This document shows, piece after piece, positions 1 through 8,223 of a stretch of 64,000 nucleotides of DNA. The notes beneath the pieces were generated by a model. That model was not told where the DNA came from. It worked only from the letters and a program-made list of their open reading frames with translations, and made no database searches. Source of the DNA: Hahella sp018986435. GTDB lineage: Bacteria; Pseudomonadota; Gammaproteobacteria; Pseudomonadales; Oleiphilaceae. Location: positions 248,001 to 312,000 of the forward strand of contig NZ_CP192738.1 in NCBI RefSeq assembly GCF_050749805.1, in the 5' to 3' direction. Position numbers and translations under genes: made by a program. Positions within the stretch are counted from its first letter, which is position 1; each line of letters starts with the position of its first letter.

Positions 1-108
1 ATCCGTGACGAAGACACCATTTATATGGGCTTCGGTCTGGAAGGCGTCGATGGTTATGAAAACCGCGTTAAGCTGATTGAGCGTTCAATGAGTTACTTTG
101 GTCTGTAA
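1..108 (+). CDS. C-terminal end of an unidentified protein (partial)
   Basis: The window opens inside an open frame that encodes 35 residues and stops with TAA at 106-108. The tail contains GFGLEGVDGYENR followed by a short helix ending SMSYFGL. It resembles the C-terminal tails I recall on some large secreted bacterial peptidases, but the fragment is too short for a firm assignment. A strong terminator follows 25 bases later, so this is the last gene of its transcript. The frame is well supported; the identity is not. Confidence 0.65.
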   Translation: MRDEDTIYMGFGLEGVDGYENRVKLIERSMSYFGL

Positions 109-133
109 TTTCAGACCTTTCCACTCCTAGAGA

Positions 134-165
134 GGGCGCCCGCATTCGCCGGCGCCCTTTTTTTC
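134..165 (+). terminator. Rho-independent terminator
   Basis: A perfect 7-bp stem (GGGCGCC at 134-140 with GGCGCCC at 151-157) is followed directly by a run of seven T. It sits just after the stop codon of the partial gene at 1-108. Confidence 0.9.
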
Positions 166-554
166 TCCTCACTTTCTTGCAGACTTCGACTTTCGTCTAT
201 ATCCTTCGCCGCCTTTTACGCGCTGCGCCGATTTGGGGCCAAGTTAGTTTTCGCGCCCTGTTTTCAGGCATGAATGTGATATTTGGCTGCGCGTAAATCA
301 TTCAAATTGTGCATTTAAATTGCAAATTGTTGACTAAAAGGTCAATATTTGCCGGTCATCATTGTCGTTGGCGCGCATATTGCTCTTCTGCTCCCTGTCA
401 ATAAATACACACAGCGCGGGGAGACGACTGCATATGTGGGGCGATGGGTCGGAAAAGTCCGGCTGCGTCGCAGGGGGGCGGTGGCTTTCCCCGCGCGGTG
501 ATGTATTTGCAGGAAAACAATCAAAACAAAGCAAACACAGAAGTAGGAGTATTC
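166..554. other. Long non-coding upstream region of the Tsx-type gene
   Basis: About 390 bases lie between the terminator and the Tsx-type start. The stretch 285-350 is strongly A+T-rich and carries repeated motifs described separately. Open frames here lack ribosome binding sites and look like chance. I see no RNA gene. Confidence 0.5.
303..345 (+). promoter_or_regulatory. Candidate operator: direct repeat plus dyad
   Basis: CAAATTGT occurs twice (303-310 and 323-330), exactly 20 bases apart, about two helical turns. TTGAC at 330-334 and GTCAA at 341-345 form a dyad around six bases. Both lie about 210-250 bases upstream of the Tsx-type gene. In enteric bacteria tsx is controlled by CytR, DeoR and CRP; whether an equivalent regulator binds here is inference. 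No convincing -35/-10 pair was assigned. Confidence 0.3.
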
Positions 555-1418
555 ATGACTCTCAAGAAACAGTCGGCCCTGGCCGCAGCAAGCGGCGCGT
601 TGGTCGCCGGTCTGCTTTTTTCTTCAGCTGCGAGTGCTGTAGAAGTTCCGGAAGATATTCACGCCGCGGACTATCATTGGATGAACTGGCATCTGTATCG
701 AGGGATTGATCAACGTGGCGGACCTTACAAGTTCGACGACACCTATTTCGAAATCGAGTTCGGAGGCCGTTCCGGCGCCCTGGACTTTTTCGGCTACGTG
801 GATTTTCTGGATATTTTAGGCGACTCAGGCAATTCCGATAAAAATCGCGGCGATAACTTCTTCGCGGATATCGAGCCCCGTCTTTCTATCGACTACCTGA
901 CCGGAACGGATCTGTCTGTCGGTCCGATTAAAGAATGGTATCTCGCTTTTGACCTGCTGATGGCTGACACAGGCCCAATCGGAGGTCTGCAGGTATTGTG
1001 GTCGGGTATTGGCACAGATACGGAGCTACCTTGGTTGGGTAAAACCGGTATCGCATTCTACGCCCGTTTTATTGGTGAGAACTACGGCGCTAAGAATGAA
1101 GGCCATTGGGATGGTTATGTCGCCCACATCAACTGGTTCAAACCTTTCTATCATAACGGCGATGACTTTGTCGCTTTCCAGGGCTACGCAGATTATGAGT
1201 TCGCCTCGGATCTGGGTGACGATGACCCGGCCCGGTCCTCCGACTCATTCCAGTCCTACCTGGGCATCTGGTACCATTCCAAGCAATGGGCGGTAGGGTA
1301 TGGCGCGAAGGTATACCGCAATATGACTCAGTTTGAAGACGGTGCGCCGGGATTTGCTGGCCCGAAACAGGACACTACCGGCGTTGGCCATTACTTCAAC
1401 CTGACCTACAAAATCTAG
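555..1418 (+). CDS. Tsx-type nucleoside-specific outer-membrane channel
   Basis: The predicted 287-residue protein belongs to the Tsx family of outer-membrane beta-barrels that pass nucleosides into the periplasm. A signal peptide covers roughly residues 1-27 (basic start, hydrophobic core, ASA-type cleavage site), followed by the mature start around VEVPEDIH. The rest is rich in alternating aromatic and polar residues, as in a barrel, with family-like segments such as GHYFNLTYKI at the end. The start at 555 is chosen because TAGGAG lies six bases upstream and it opens a proper signal peptide; the frame extends back to 444 without either. The final residue is Ile rather than the usual Phe. 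A strong terminator follows, so the gene is probably monocistronic. Confidence 0.85.
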   Translation: MTLKKQSALAAASGALVAGLLFSSAASAVEVPEDIHAADYHWMNWHLYRGIDQRGGPYKFDDTYFEIEFGGRSGALDFFGYVDFLDILGDSGNSDKNRGDNFFADIEPRLSIDYLTGTDLSVGPIKEWYLAFDLLMADTGPIGGLQVLWSGIGTDTELPWLGKTGIAFYARFIGENYGAKNEGHWDGYVAHINWFKPFYHNGDDFVAFQGYADYEFASDLGDDDPARSSDSFQSYLGIWYHSKQWAVGYGAKVYRNMTQFEDGAPGFAGPKQDTTGVGHYFNLTYKI

Positions 1419-1456
1419 CCGCCGTCTACGCGCCGAATGACGCGGCGCTGGATTTC

Positions 1457-1514
1457 GGAGACGAATCCGAACGAACTGAAGACGCAGCGACGTCTTGGGA
1501 TTCGTCTCCTTTTT
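1457..1514 (+). terminator. Two-tier hairpin terminator after the Tsx-type gene
   Basis: GGAGACGAATCC (1457-1468) pairs perfectly with GGATTCGTCTCC (1498-1509), and an inner stem AAGACG (1479-1484) pairs with CGTCTT (1491-1496). Five T follow at 1510-1514. The 12-bp outer stem is unusually long for a terminator. Confidence 0.85.
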
Positions 1515-1546
1515 CAGGCAGGGAAATGACTTCAGGAAAGGGAACA

Positions 1547-2035
1547 ATGCAGACAGTCTCCACTTACTATTTGGAAATGACCTCTCCTTCCGATCTACAG
1601 GCGAAAAGCCCAGTGGGAGAGTTGCAGATCATGGAATGCGCAATCCGGCAGTTTGAATACAGCCGCTTTCTCTACACGTTGGTAGGCGGCGCTTGGGGAT
1701 GGACGGACAAGTTGTCCTGGAGCGACGATCAGTGGCGGGATTATGCGGAGAACGAGAACCTGCGCACCTGGGTCGCTTACGTCAAAGGCTCGCCAGCGGG
1801 TTACTTTGAACTGCAGAAACAGCCTGAACGACAAGTGGAAATTTCCTACTTCGGACTGGCCCCTAAATTCATTGGCCAAGGGCTCGGCGGCTATCTGCTC
1901 ACCCAATGCATTCGCGAAGCGTGGAGCTGGGGAGCGGAGCGGGTGTGGGTGCACACCTGTACGCTGGATCACCCTGGCGCGCTGGCCAACTATCAGGCCC
2001 GCGGCATGCGTCTGTACCTGACGGAGACGGACTGA
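1547..2035 (+). CDS. GNAT-family N-acetyltransferase
   Basis: The predicted 162-residue protein is a GCN5-related acetyltransferase, which moves the acetyl group of acetyl-CoA to an amine. The acetyl-CoA binding loop reads GQGLGGYLL, preceded by the core strand VEISYFGLAP, and near the C-terminus is a family-like segment HPGALANYQARGM. The substrate cannot be told from sequence; the aromatic N-terminal part (GGAWGWTDKLSWSD) is typical of a subgroup that I cannot tie to a known substrate. I chose ATG 1547 because AGGAAAGGGA stands just before it; an in-frame ATG at 1526 has weaker spacing. It lies behind a terminator, so it is probably transcribed on its own. Confidence 0.8.
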   Translation: MQTVSTYYLEMTSPSDLQAKSPVGELQIMECAIRQFEYSRFLYTLVGGAWGWTDKLSWSDDQWRDYAENENLRTWVAYVKGSPAGYFELQKQPERQVEISYFGLAPKFIGQGLGGYLLTQCIREAWSWGAERVWVHTCTLDHPGALANYQARGMRLYLTETD

Positions 2036-2087
2036 CGCGTCTGTTTGGCTCGCCGCCATTAAATGCGGCGCCTCCGAGGAAGTCTTC

Positions 2088-2112
2088 TATACTGAGGGGA
2101 TAGGACTATCCC
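2088..2112 (+). promoter_or_regulatory. Possible -10 element and 16-bp palindrome upstream of the GTPase cassette
   Basis: TATACT at 2088-2093 resembles a sigma-70 -10 box, though no matching -35 is visible. Immediately after it GGGATAG (2097-2103), GA, CTATCCC (2106-2112) form a perfect dyad. It lies 31 bases before the GTPase start, at the expected initiation region, so it could be an operator or a small leader hairpin. Confidence 0.4.
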
Positions 2113-2143
2113 AGCCGGAGAAGTCTTGCCGGGAAGGAGCATT

Positions 2144-2794
2144 ATGGCGGAGCTGGATGAACAGACGAATCGACTGACCTTAAAGCTGGTCTATTATGGC
2201 CCGGCGCTGAGTGGGAAAACCACGAATCTGGGCGCGCTGCACGAATTGTCTTCGCCGGAACTGAAAGGCGAGATGATGGTGCTGGAGACGCAAAAAGACC
2301 GCACGCTTTTTTTTGATCTGTTCCCGCTGGGTTTTGAAGCGCCCAGCGGTCTGTTGATTCAACTCAAACTCTATACCGTTCCGGGGCAGGTGCAGCATGA
2401 CAGCACCCGCAAAGCGGTTTTATCCCGCGCCGATGGCGTCGCCTTTATCGCCGATTCCCAGCATAACCAAAGCCATACCAACCTTGAGGCGTTTGAGAAT
2501 CTCGCCGCCAACGCCGGCCGCGTGGGCATAGACTTCGAACGCCTGCCGCTGGTGGTGCAATTCAATAAGCGCGATTTGAAAAATATCCTGAGCGAGCAAG
2601 AGATTCGCGAACGCTGGGAGCCCAGCCCCTGGTGGCCGGTGGTGTTCGCCAGCGCTTTGCAGAATCAGGGCGTGCTGGAGACGCTGGAACTGTTGCTGCA
2701 ACGGGTATATCCAGAGCTGGATGAAGAATACAAGCTTAGCTCCGCGCATCAGTTGAGCCGGGAGGCGTTTGTCGCTGGCTTGTTGGGGAAATAA
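2144..2794 (+). CDS. MglA-type small Ras-like GTPase
   Basis: The predicted 216-residue protein is a bacterial small GTPase of the MglA/gliding-motility type. Visible GTPase motifs are the P-loop GPALSGKTT (19-27), a switch I threonine in DRTLFF (about Thr54), the G3 region TVPGQ (78-82, the family's replacement for DxxG), NKRD (141-144) for guanine specificity, and an SA pair (170-171). In Myxococcus, MglA sets cell polarity and positions pilus and gliding machinery, with MglB as its activating protein; no MglB/roadblock gene is nearby. The start at 2144 follows GGAAGGAG at 2132-2139. A TTG at 2126 is less likely. It begins a three-gene same-strand cassette with a histidine kinase and a receiver-ATPase fusion. 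Confidence 0.85.
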   Translation: MAELDEQTNRLTLKLVYYGPALSGKTTNLGALHELSSPELKGEMMVLETQKDRTLFFDLFPLGFEAPSGLLIQLKLYTVPGQVQHDSTRKAVLSRADGVAFIADSQHNQSHTNLEAFENLAANAGRVGIDFERLPLVVQFNKRDLKNILSEQEIRERWEPSPWWPVVFASALQNQGVLETLELLLQRVYPELDEEYKLSSAHQLSREAFVAGLLGK

Positions 2795-2818
2795 CGGAAG
2801 CAGGGGGGCTGCATCGTC

Positions 2819-4006
2819 GTGAAGGACATTGATCCGGAATTCACGCTTGCCGATTTACTGACGCCGAAAGACATTGAGTCGCTGCAAAATCGATTGCCGC
2901 CGCTGTTGGAGACGTCCGCCAGCATCGTCCCTGTACAGGATAAGCCGGAGGCTGACGCCTGGCCTATCCGCTATCAGATTCGCACGGTCGCCTATTTAGT
3001 CGCATCCGCTCCCAAAGAAAAAGCCGAAGCCGCCTGCAAGCTGGTGGAGGCCATACTGCATCAGGCCGCCCGCTACCGGCTGGCGGCTTCTCTGCATCAT
3101 CATGTTGTGGAGCAGGATTATGAGGAGCTGCAGCTAAAGCATCAGGCTCTGCAGGAATCGGAAGCCCGATATCGGGAACTGGCGGAGCAGCTTGAACGCA
3201 GGGTGGAGGAGCAGGTGGCGCAGATCGAGCTGCGTCGCAAGCAGGTCTATGAAGCGGAAAAACTGAGCGCATTGGGGCAGCTCGGCGCCGGCGTCGCCCA
3301 TGAGATTAATAATCCCCTCGGATTTATCCAGTCCAATCTGAACTCAGGTAAAGGCTACCTGCAGGATATCAGCGATGCGCTGACGGAAATGTCGCGCGGC
3401 CACGATGTGAAGGCGATTTTCAGTCGCTATGAATTGGACTTTGTTATCAAGGATCTGCATATCCTGATGGGCGACACTCTGGATGGCGTGGCGCGGGTCG
3501 CCAAAATCGTCAAGGATCTGAAAGGCTTCGCTGGAACGGATGGCGGCTCCAGGCAGAAAGTGGCCATGGAGGAGCTGATGGAGAGCGTCTGCAACCTCGC
3601 CAAACCATTGATGGGCGGCCACATCCGTCTGCGCAAGGAGTATGAGCCGACGCCGCCGGTGTGGTTGGATTATTCGGCGTTCTGTCAGGCGGTGTACGCG
3701 ATCATGCTGAATGCGGTGCAGGCCATTGGCGAACGCGGTGAGGTGCTGGTGCAGTGCGGTCCCGGCGCAAGCGGGGTGCGCATTGTGATTGAAGACACCG
3801 GCTGCGGTATGGACGCGGAGACTCAGAATCGTATTTTCGAACCGTTTTTCACCACCAAACCGGTGGGCTCCGGCACCGGACTGGGCATGACCTTATGCCG
3901 GGACATTATCCGCGCTCATGGCGGCGAGATTCAGGTCGCCAGCGAACCGGGCAAGGGCAGCCGCTTTTGCATTGAGCTGCCCGTGACGGAGGAGGCTCCC
4001 GGATAA
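2819..4006 (+). CDS. Soluble sensor histidine kinase
   Basis: The predicted 395-residue kinase has an N-terminal segment I do not recognise (about 1-100), a charged coiled coil (about 100-145), a dimerisation and phosphoacceptor helix with His161 in GVAHEINNP, and a catalytic domain with N box (Asn298), G1 DTGCGM (326-331), F box FEPFFTTK (340-347) and G2 GTGLGM (352-357). All motifs needed for autophosphorylation are present. There is no membrane segment or signal peptide, so it probably senses a cytoplasmic cue or a protein partner. GTG 2819 is used, with AGGGGGG at 2802-2808. It lies 24 bases after the GTPase gene and 7 before the receiver-ATPase gene, whose receiver domain is its likely phosphorylation target (inference). 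Confidence 0.85.
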   Translation: MKDIDPEFTLADLLTPKDIESLQNRLPPLLETSASIVPVQDKPEADAWPIRYQIRTVAYLVASAPKEKAEAACKLVEAILHQAARYRLAASLHHHVVEQDYEELQLKHQALQESEARYRELAEQLERRVEEQVAQIELRRKQVYEAEKLSALGQLGAGVAHEINNPLGFIQSNLNSGKGYLQDISDALTEMSRGHDVKAIFSRYELDFVIKDLHILMGDTLDGVARVAKIVKDLKGFAGTDGGSRQKVAMEELMESVCNLAKPLMGGHIRLRKEYEPTPPVWLDYSAFCQAVYAIMLNAVQAIGERGEVLVQCGPGASGVRIVIEDTGCGMDAETQNRIFEPFFTTKPVGSGTGLGMTLCRDIIRAHGGEIQVASEPGKGSRFCIELPVTEEAPG

Positions 4007-4013
4007 TTCATTT

Positions 4014-6251
4014 ATGTCGAAATTCGCTTCTCTATTCGTCAATAACTCTGCTTCCGATCAGGATGAGGATAAAGGCAAGCCCAAAGTGTCCTACAGCGTT
4101 TTGCTGGTGGATGATGAGCCTGCTGTACTGAATGCGTTAAGTCGGGTTTTTCGTAAGGAGAGCTACGACATTCTCACCGCCAAAAATGCGATGGAAGCCC
4201 TGGAGATCATCAGCCAGCGTCGTATTCATTTATTGATTTCCGACTATATGATGCCGGGGATGACGGGAGCGGATCTTCTGCGCAAGGTGAAGGAGCAGTC
4301 TCCAGACACCATCCGCATCATGCTGACCGGGCAGGCGGACACTACTGCGGTGATGGCCGCCATCAACGAGGGCGCGGTCTATCGCTTTATTCTCAAGCCC
4401 TGGAATGACGACGACTTACGCGTCACCGTCGCCCTGGCGCTTGAACAGTATGATCTCATTCAAAAGAACAAAGAGCTTGAGAAGACCAACGCCAAACAGC
4501 AAAAAGATCTGCAGGCGTTCAGCAAGCTGGCGCAGCAAAATCGCAGCCAGCTGGCGATCATGCTGCATAAACATAATCTGCTGAACAAGCAGCAGGTGCA
4601 GGAGGTGTTCAAGCTGCAGCAAAGCCGTAAGGAGACGGTGATCAAACTGCTGCTGGAAAAGCAATGGATTGAGGAACGCAAGCTGGTGCAGCTCCTGAAG
4701 AAGGAAATGTTCTTTGAAGAGGTGTCGCTGGCGGAGTTTCAGATTGAGCCGGCGACTTTGTCGCTGATCCCCACGTCGCTATGTCAGAAGCAACTTATCA
4801 TCCCTCTCCGGGTCAGCGGCAAGCGCCTGTTATTGGCCATGGCGGACCCCCTCAACGTGGAGCTGATCGATGAACTGGGCTTTACCACGGGCATGCAGAT
4901 TGACCCTGTCGTCGCCACGGTCAGCGCAATGGAAATGAAACTCTCCGAGTTGTTTGCGGAAGAGGAAACCTCCATCAAAGAGCTGGAAAGCGTGGTGATG
5001 GGGGTTGATCCTTTCGAAGGCATCGAAGTAGTCATCGAAGACGATGATGACGACTCACTGGAAGACCTGCTCAGTCAGACCGAACAGCCGCCGGCAGTGC
5101 GCCTGGTTAATGCGATTATCATTGAGGCGTTGCGTCTGGGCGCCAGCGATATCCATATCCATCCCCGCACCAATCAGGTCATTGTGCGTTATCGCATAGA
5201 CGGCGTGCTGGAGGACAAGATCCGTATTCCGCACAACATGCATATGTCCCTTGTCTCCCGCATCAAGGTGATGTCCGAGTTGGATATCACTGAACGCCGC
5301 CGTCCCCAGGATGGACGCATCACGGTGAAAACGCCGATGCGGGTGGTGGATTTGCGCATTTCCACCCTGCCCACGTTGAACGGGGAAAAAGTGGTGATGC
5401 GGGTGCTGGAGCGTAATTCCTCCGTGAAAAACCTGACCCACCTGGGACTGTCGGAACTCAACGCCAAACGCATGGAAGCCGCCATCAACAAACCCCAGGG
5501 CATGATTCTCGCCACGGGGCCTACCGGCAGCGGCAAAAGCACGTCGCTCTATGCGCTGCTGCAGCATAACGCCACGACGGAGAAGAATTACGTCACCATT
5601 GAAGACCCGGTGGAGTTTTATCTGGATATGGCCGGGCAAGTGTCGGTGCGGGAGAAAATCGGCTTGAGTTTCGCCTCTATTTTGCGCGCCATTTTACGTC
5701 AGGACCCGGATATCATTCTGCTGGGAGAGATTCGCGACTTCGAGACGGCGGAAGTCGCGCTGCATGCGGCGCTGACCGGACACCTGGTGTTTTCCACCCT
5801 GCACACCAATTCCTCTATCGGCACTATCGCCCGCTTGCTGGACCTGGGCATCAAACCTTTCGTCGCAGCGCAGGCGCTGGAATGCATCATCGCGCAGCGG
5901 TTAGTGCGGCGCATCTGTGACCACTGCCGGGAAGAAGTCACCCCCAATGAGGAGGAGATTTACCTGCTGGGGCCGCTCTTCGACGATCCGCAACTGAAAA
6001 CCTTTCACGGCCGCGGTTGTCACAAGTGCAACCACGGCTATAAAGGCCGCATTGGCCTGTACGAAGTCCTCACCATGACAGAAGAACTGCGCCACCACAT
6101 CGCCGGCGGCGCCTCCAGTAAAGAACTCCACGACATCGCCGTCGCCAACGGTCTCGTCACCCTCGTCGACGACGCCAAATCCCGCGTCCACAACGGCCTC
6201 ACCACCACCTACGAAGTCCTGCGAGTGCTGGGAACACAGATAGAGGTGTAG
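4014..6251 (+). CDS. Response-regulator receiver fused to a PilB/GspE-type ATPase
   Basis: The predicted 745-residue protein joins three parts. Residues about 27-140 are a receiver domain with acidic pocket DDE (33-35), phosphoacceptor Asp77, Thr105 and Lys128. A coiled linker leads to a MshEN/GspE-N-like domain (about 170-330), in which I do not see the conserved RLG residues of c-di-GMP-binding MshEN domains. Residues about 370-745 are a complete type II secretion/type IV pilus assembly ATPase with Walker A GPTGSGKST (502-510), Walker B ILLGEIRD (568-575) and a tetracysteine zinc site (Cys635, 638, 669, 672). Such ATPases drive pilin or pseudopilin assembly at the inner membrane. No pilin, pilC or pilQ genes lie nearby. 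The receiver resembles those of RpfG-like regulators (LKPWNDDDL). Gating of the motor by phosphorylation is inference. Confidence 0.88.
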   Translation: MSKFASLFVNNSASDQDEDKGKPKVSYSVLLVDDEPAVLNALSRVFRKESYDILTAKNAMEALEIISQRRIHLLISDYMMPGMTGADLLRKVKEQSPDTIRIMLTGQADTTAVMAAINEGAVYRFILKPWNDDDLRVTVALALEQYDLIQKNKELEKTNAKQQKDLQAFSKLAQQNRSQLAIMLHKHNLLNKQQVQEVFKLQQSRKETVIKLLLEKQWIEERKLVQLLKKEMFFEEVSLAEFQIEPATLSLIPTSLCQKQLIIPLRVSGKRLLLAMADPLNVELIDELGFTTGMQIDPVVATVSAMEMKLSELFAEEETSIKELESVVMGVDPFEGIEVVIEDDDDDSLEDLLSQTEQPPAVRLVNAIIIEALRLGASDIHIHPRTNQVIVRYRIDGVLEDKIRIPHNMHMSLVSRIKVMSELDITERRRPQDGRITVKTPMRVVDLRISTLPTLNGEKVVMRVLERNSSVKNLTHLGLSELNAKRMEAAINKPQGMILATGPTGSGKSTSLYALLQHNATTEKNYVTIEDPVEFYLDMAGQVSVREKIGLSFASILRAILRQDPDIILLGEIRDFETAEVALHAALTGHLVFSTLHTNSSIGTIARLLDLGIKPFVAAQALECIIAQRLVRRICDHCREEVTPNEEEIYLLGPLFDDPQLKTFHGRGCHKCNHGYKGRIGLYEVLTMTEELRHHIAGGASSKELHDIAVANGLVTLVDDAKSRVHNGLTTTYEVLRVLGTQIEV

Positions 6252-6373
6252 CCACAACACTCTCGGTCCTGAGAGTTATCTGTATAGCGCAAGATTGCTT
6301 TTTGACGATGCTTTAAAGGGTATACTTCGCCTTCAAAATCAATGTGGTTGATGGGTGTATGGAAGGAGTTGCA

Positions 6374-6835
6374 GTGACTGTCTCTGATGTATCTTGCTTC
6401 TTAATAGGCTTTGCAATAGTTGGACTGATTAGCTTCTCGATAGTTTTTATTTTGAACAAGGTATTTTATGTAGATTATAAGAAGCTATCGGGCATGTTAG
6501 GGATAGCCTGGGTTCTTCTGTACTTTTTATGTGTATTTGTTCCGTTTTTTATCTCAGGCGTAAAGCCCGGGTTTGAAACTGCGTACTCCCCTGATCAGCT
6601 TGATAGGGTAGCGGGCCAATATAGCTTAATCACTGCCATAGTGGGGTACGCGCTTAGCCATGATATGTTTGTGTATGCCTTAATGGCGGTAACTGTGATG
6701 TTGTTGTTAAAAGGCGAATTTTTTAAAAATGAGAATGTTGAATATGTGGCTAAGTCACTGATATTTATTTTCTATTCTGTGATCGTATTTGAAAGTCAGA
6801 AATATCTGCATGTTCTGAATTTTGCTCTGGAGTAG
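6374..6835 (+). CDS. Hypothetical four-helix membrane protein
   Basis: The predicted 153-residue protein has about four hydrophobic segments separated by short polar loops and resembles no family I recognise. The start GTG 6374 is chosen because GGAAGGAG at 6361-6368 stands at ideal distance; the frame opens at 6344 without a site. Base composition is clearly more A+T-rich than the neighbours, with codons such as ATA and TTA common, which suggests recent acquisition or a fast-evolving orphan. It stands alone, 122 bases after the receiver-ATPase gene on the same strand. A link to the pilus-type cassette is possible but unsupported. Confidence 0.65.
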   Translation: MTVSDVSCFLIGFAIVGLISFSIVFILNKVFYVDYKKLSGMLGIAWVLLYFLCVFVPFFISGVKPGFETAYSPDQLDRVAGQYSLITAIVGYALSHDMFVYALMAVTVMLLLKGEFFKNENVEYVAKSLIFIFYSVIVFESQKYLHVLNFALE

Positions 6836-6992
6836 ATGTATTGTCAGTCCGATGGCGCTTGCTTTCACCACCTCTGATTTTTGAAGGGAAAGTTGGGAAA
6901 TAGTAAGCATAAGATCCTTTACTCTTGTCATATTGAATCCCGCCCTCCTTGGCGAGACTCATCGCTTTTAGTCCCGTAATTTTCCCTGTACC

Positions 6993-7583
6993 TCAACAAA
7001 GATCCGCATCCTCCACTCTTAGAATCGCCAGGCCGGGGCTGCCGGCGGTGCTGGTTCGGCTGAGGATGGCTTCGATGTAGTAAGCGTTTTGCGTGAAGTC
7101 GAAGCTGGTGGTCCAACAGCCGTCGCTGACGCTGTGAGTCTGGTAGGCCGCGTTGGCGGGACGGGTGTTGCTGTCCAGCGTCAACAGCGTAGTGGTGACG
7201 CCGGTGTTGTAGTTGTACTGGCGGAGAGACAGCACGACTCTGGCGTCGCTTCCGTTATCTCGGAAGCGGGCGCTGAGGCGCTTGTTGACGCCGCCATTAT
7301 CGAGATCGGCGATGGCGGTGACGTTATACCGTAAAGTAACGCTGCTGGATGCCGGCGCAGCGCCATTGATCTGGGCGACGCCGCTGGAGAAGTTAACCTC
7401 CGCTGCATCCGCCTCGTCGAAAACGCCGGTGGAGCCTACCGCCGTCCACGGCGAAGCCGCCCAGGCCGCGCCCACAAAACCGGTTGCGAGCGTGAAAGCG
7501 CTGGCTTGCAACAAAGTCGTCAGTTTTTGTGATGGGCGTAGCCACTGAATTAAATGGCTGAGAGATCCGCTGACTCGTTCCAT
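6993..7583 (-). CDS. Hypothetical secreted protein
   Basis: The predicted 196-residue protein starts with an extended export signal: basic stretch, then a hydrophobic segment (about residues 20-42) ending GAAWAA. The mature part is rich in Ser, Thr, Asn and Gly and reads as a small beta-sandwich; two cysteines (in DGCWTT and at the C-terminal end DLC) could form a disulfide. I recognise no enzyme motif. GGAGA stands just upstream of ATG 7583. The gene is transcribed against the orphan membrane gene at 6374-6835, and its neighbours do not suggest a role. Confidence 0.6.
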   Translation of the reverse strand: MERVSGSLSHLIQWLRPSQKLTTLLQASAFTLATGFVGAAWAASPWTAVGSTGVFDEADAAEVNFSSGVAQINGAAPASSSVTLRYNVTAIADLDNGGVNKRLSARFRDNGSDARVVLSLRQYNYNTGVTTTLLTLDSNTRPANAAYQTHSVSDGCWTTSFDFTQNAYYIEAILSRTSTAGSPGLAILRVEDADLC

Positions 7584-7778
7584 ATTTGCTGTCTCCGTTT
7601 TTTAGGGGCGGCGTGTCCGGCCGCCGGGCGGGCTCCGGCGCGTGGCGCCGGAACACAGCAAGCTTAGACCTGAGAGGGAGACTGTGCGTGGGAATATGTC
7701 GCAGCAGGGGCGTTAAAAAGTACCTCGACAAGTGCGTTACACCTTGGCGTAACGCGCTGACGGATTAACTTTGCGGGT

Positions 7779-8111
7779 TTATTGTTGCAAGGCCAGAATC
7801 ATTCCGCCGCCGACCGCCAGGCTGATAAGCATGCCCAGGGCGGGAGCGTAAAACTGCGGCTTTTTATAGTGCTTGTACAGGTTGATAAGAATCAGCGCGA
7901 CGAAGGCGATCAAGGCCAGTGACAGGGCGGGAATCGCCAACGGCTTGAACATGACGGAGGCGGTGCCGGCGATCACCAGTCCTGCGAGGAAAACCAGCCC
8001 CATTTTGGCGTCATGAAAAAAGATCTGCATGAACATGAAACTCGCGCTGGCGAAGAAGATCACGAACAGGACGGTGAATAGATTGAGGTTGGTTAAAACT
8101 ACTTCGGACAT
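7779..8111 (-). CDS. Small hydrophobic membrane protein
   Basis: The predicted 110-residue protein has about four membrane-spanning segments covering most of its length and a short basic loop (YKHYKKP). I know no function for it. Start ATG 8111 is preferred because a GGA motif lies six bases upstream; ATG 8117 is the alternative, and the open frame runs further back only into upstream sequence. It follows the ABC-2 permease gene by 112 bases on the same strand, so it may be the last member of the export operon, but this is not certain. Confidence 0.6.
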   Translation of the reverse strand: MSEVVLTNLNLFTVLFVIFFASASFMFMQIFFHDAKMGLVFLAGLVIAGTASVMFKPLAIPALSLALIAFVALILINLYKHYKKPQFYAPALGMLISLAVGGGMILALQQ

Positions 8112-8223
8112 GTGCATTCCACGCGCTGGTTGAGCTGAAGGTCTGGTGCGAGCCCGACGATCATAATCCACCCTGACGAAAATGCAATTCCGGGTAAGGG
8201 GTATGTGGAAGCATCCGCCATCT

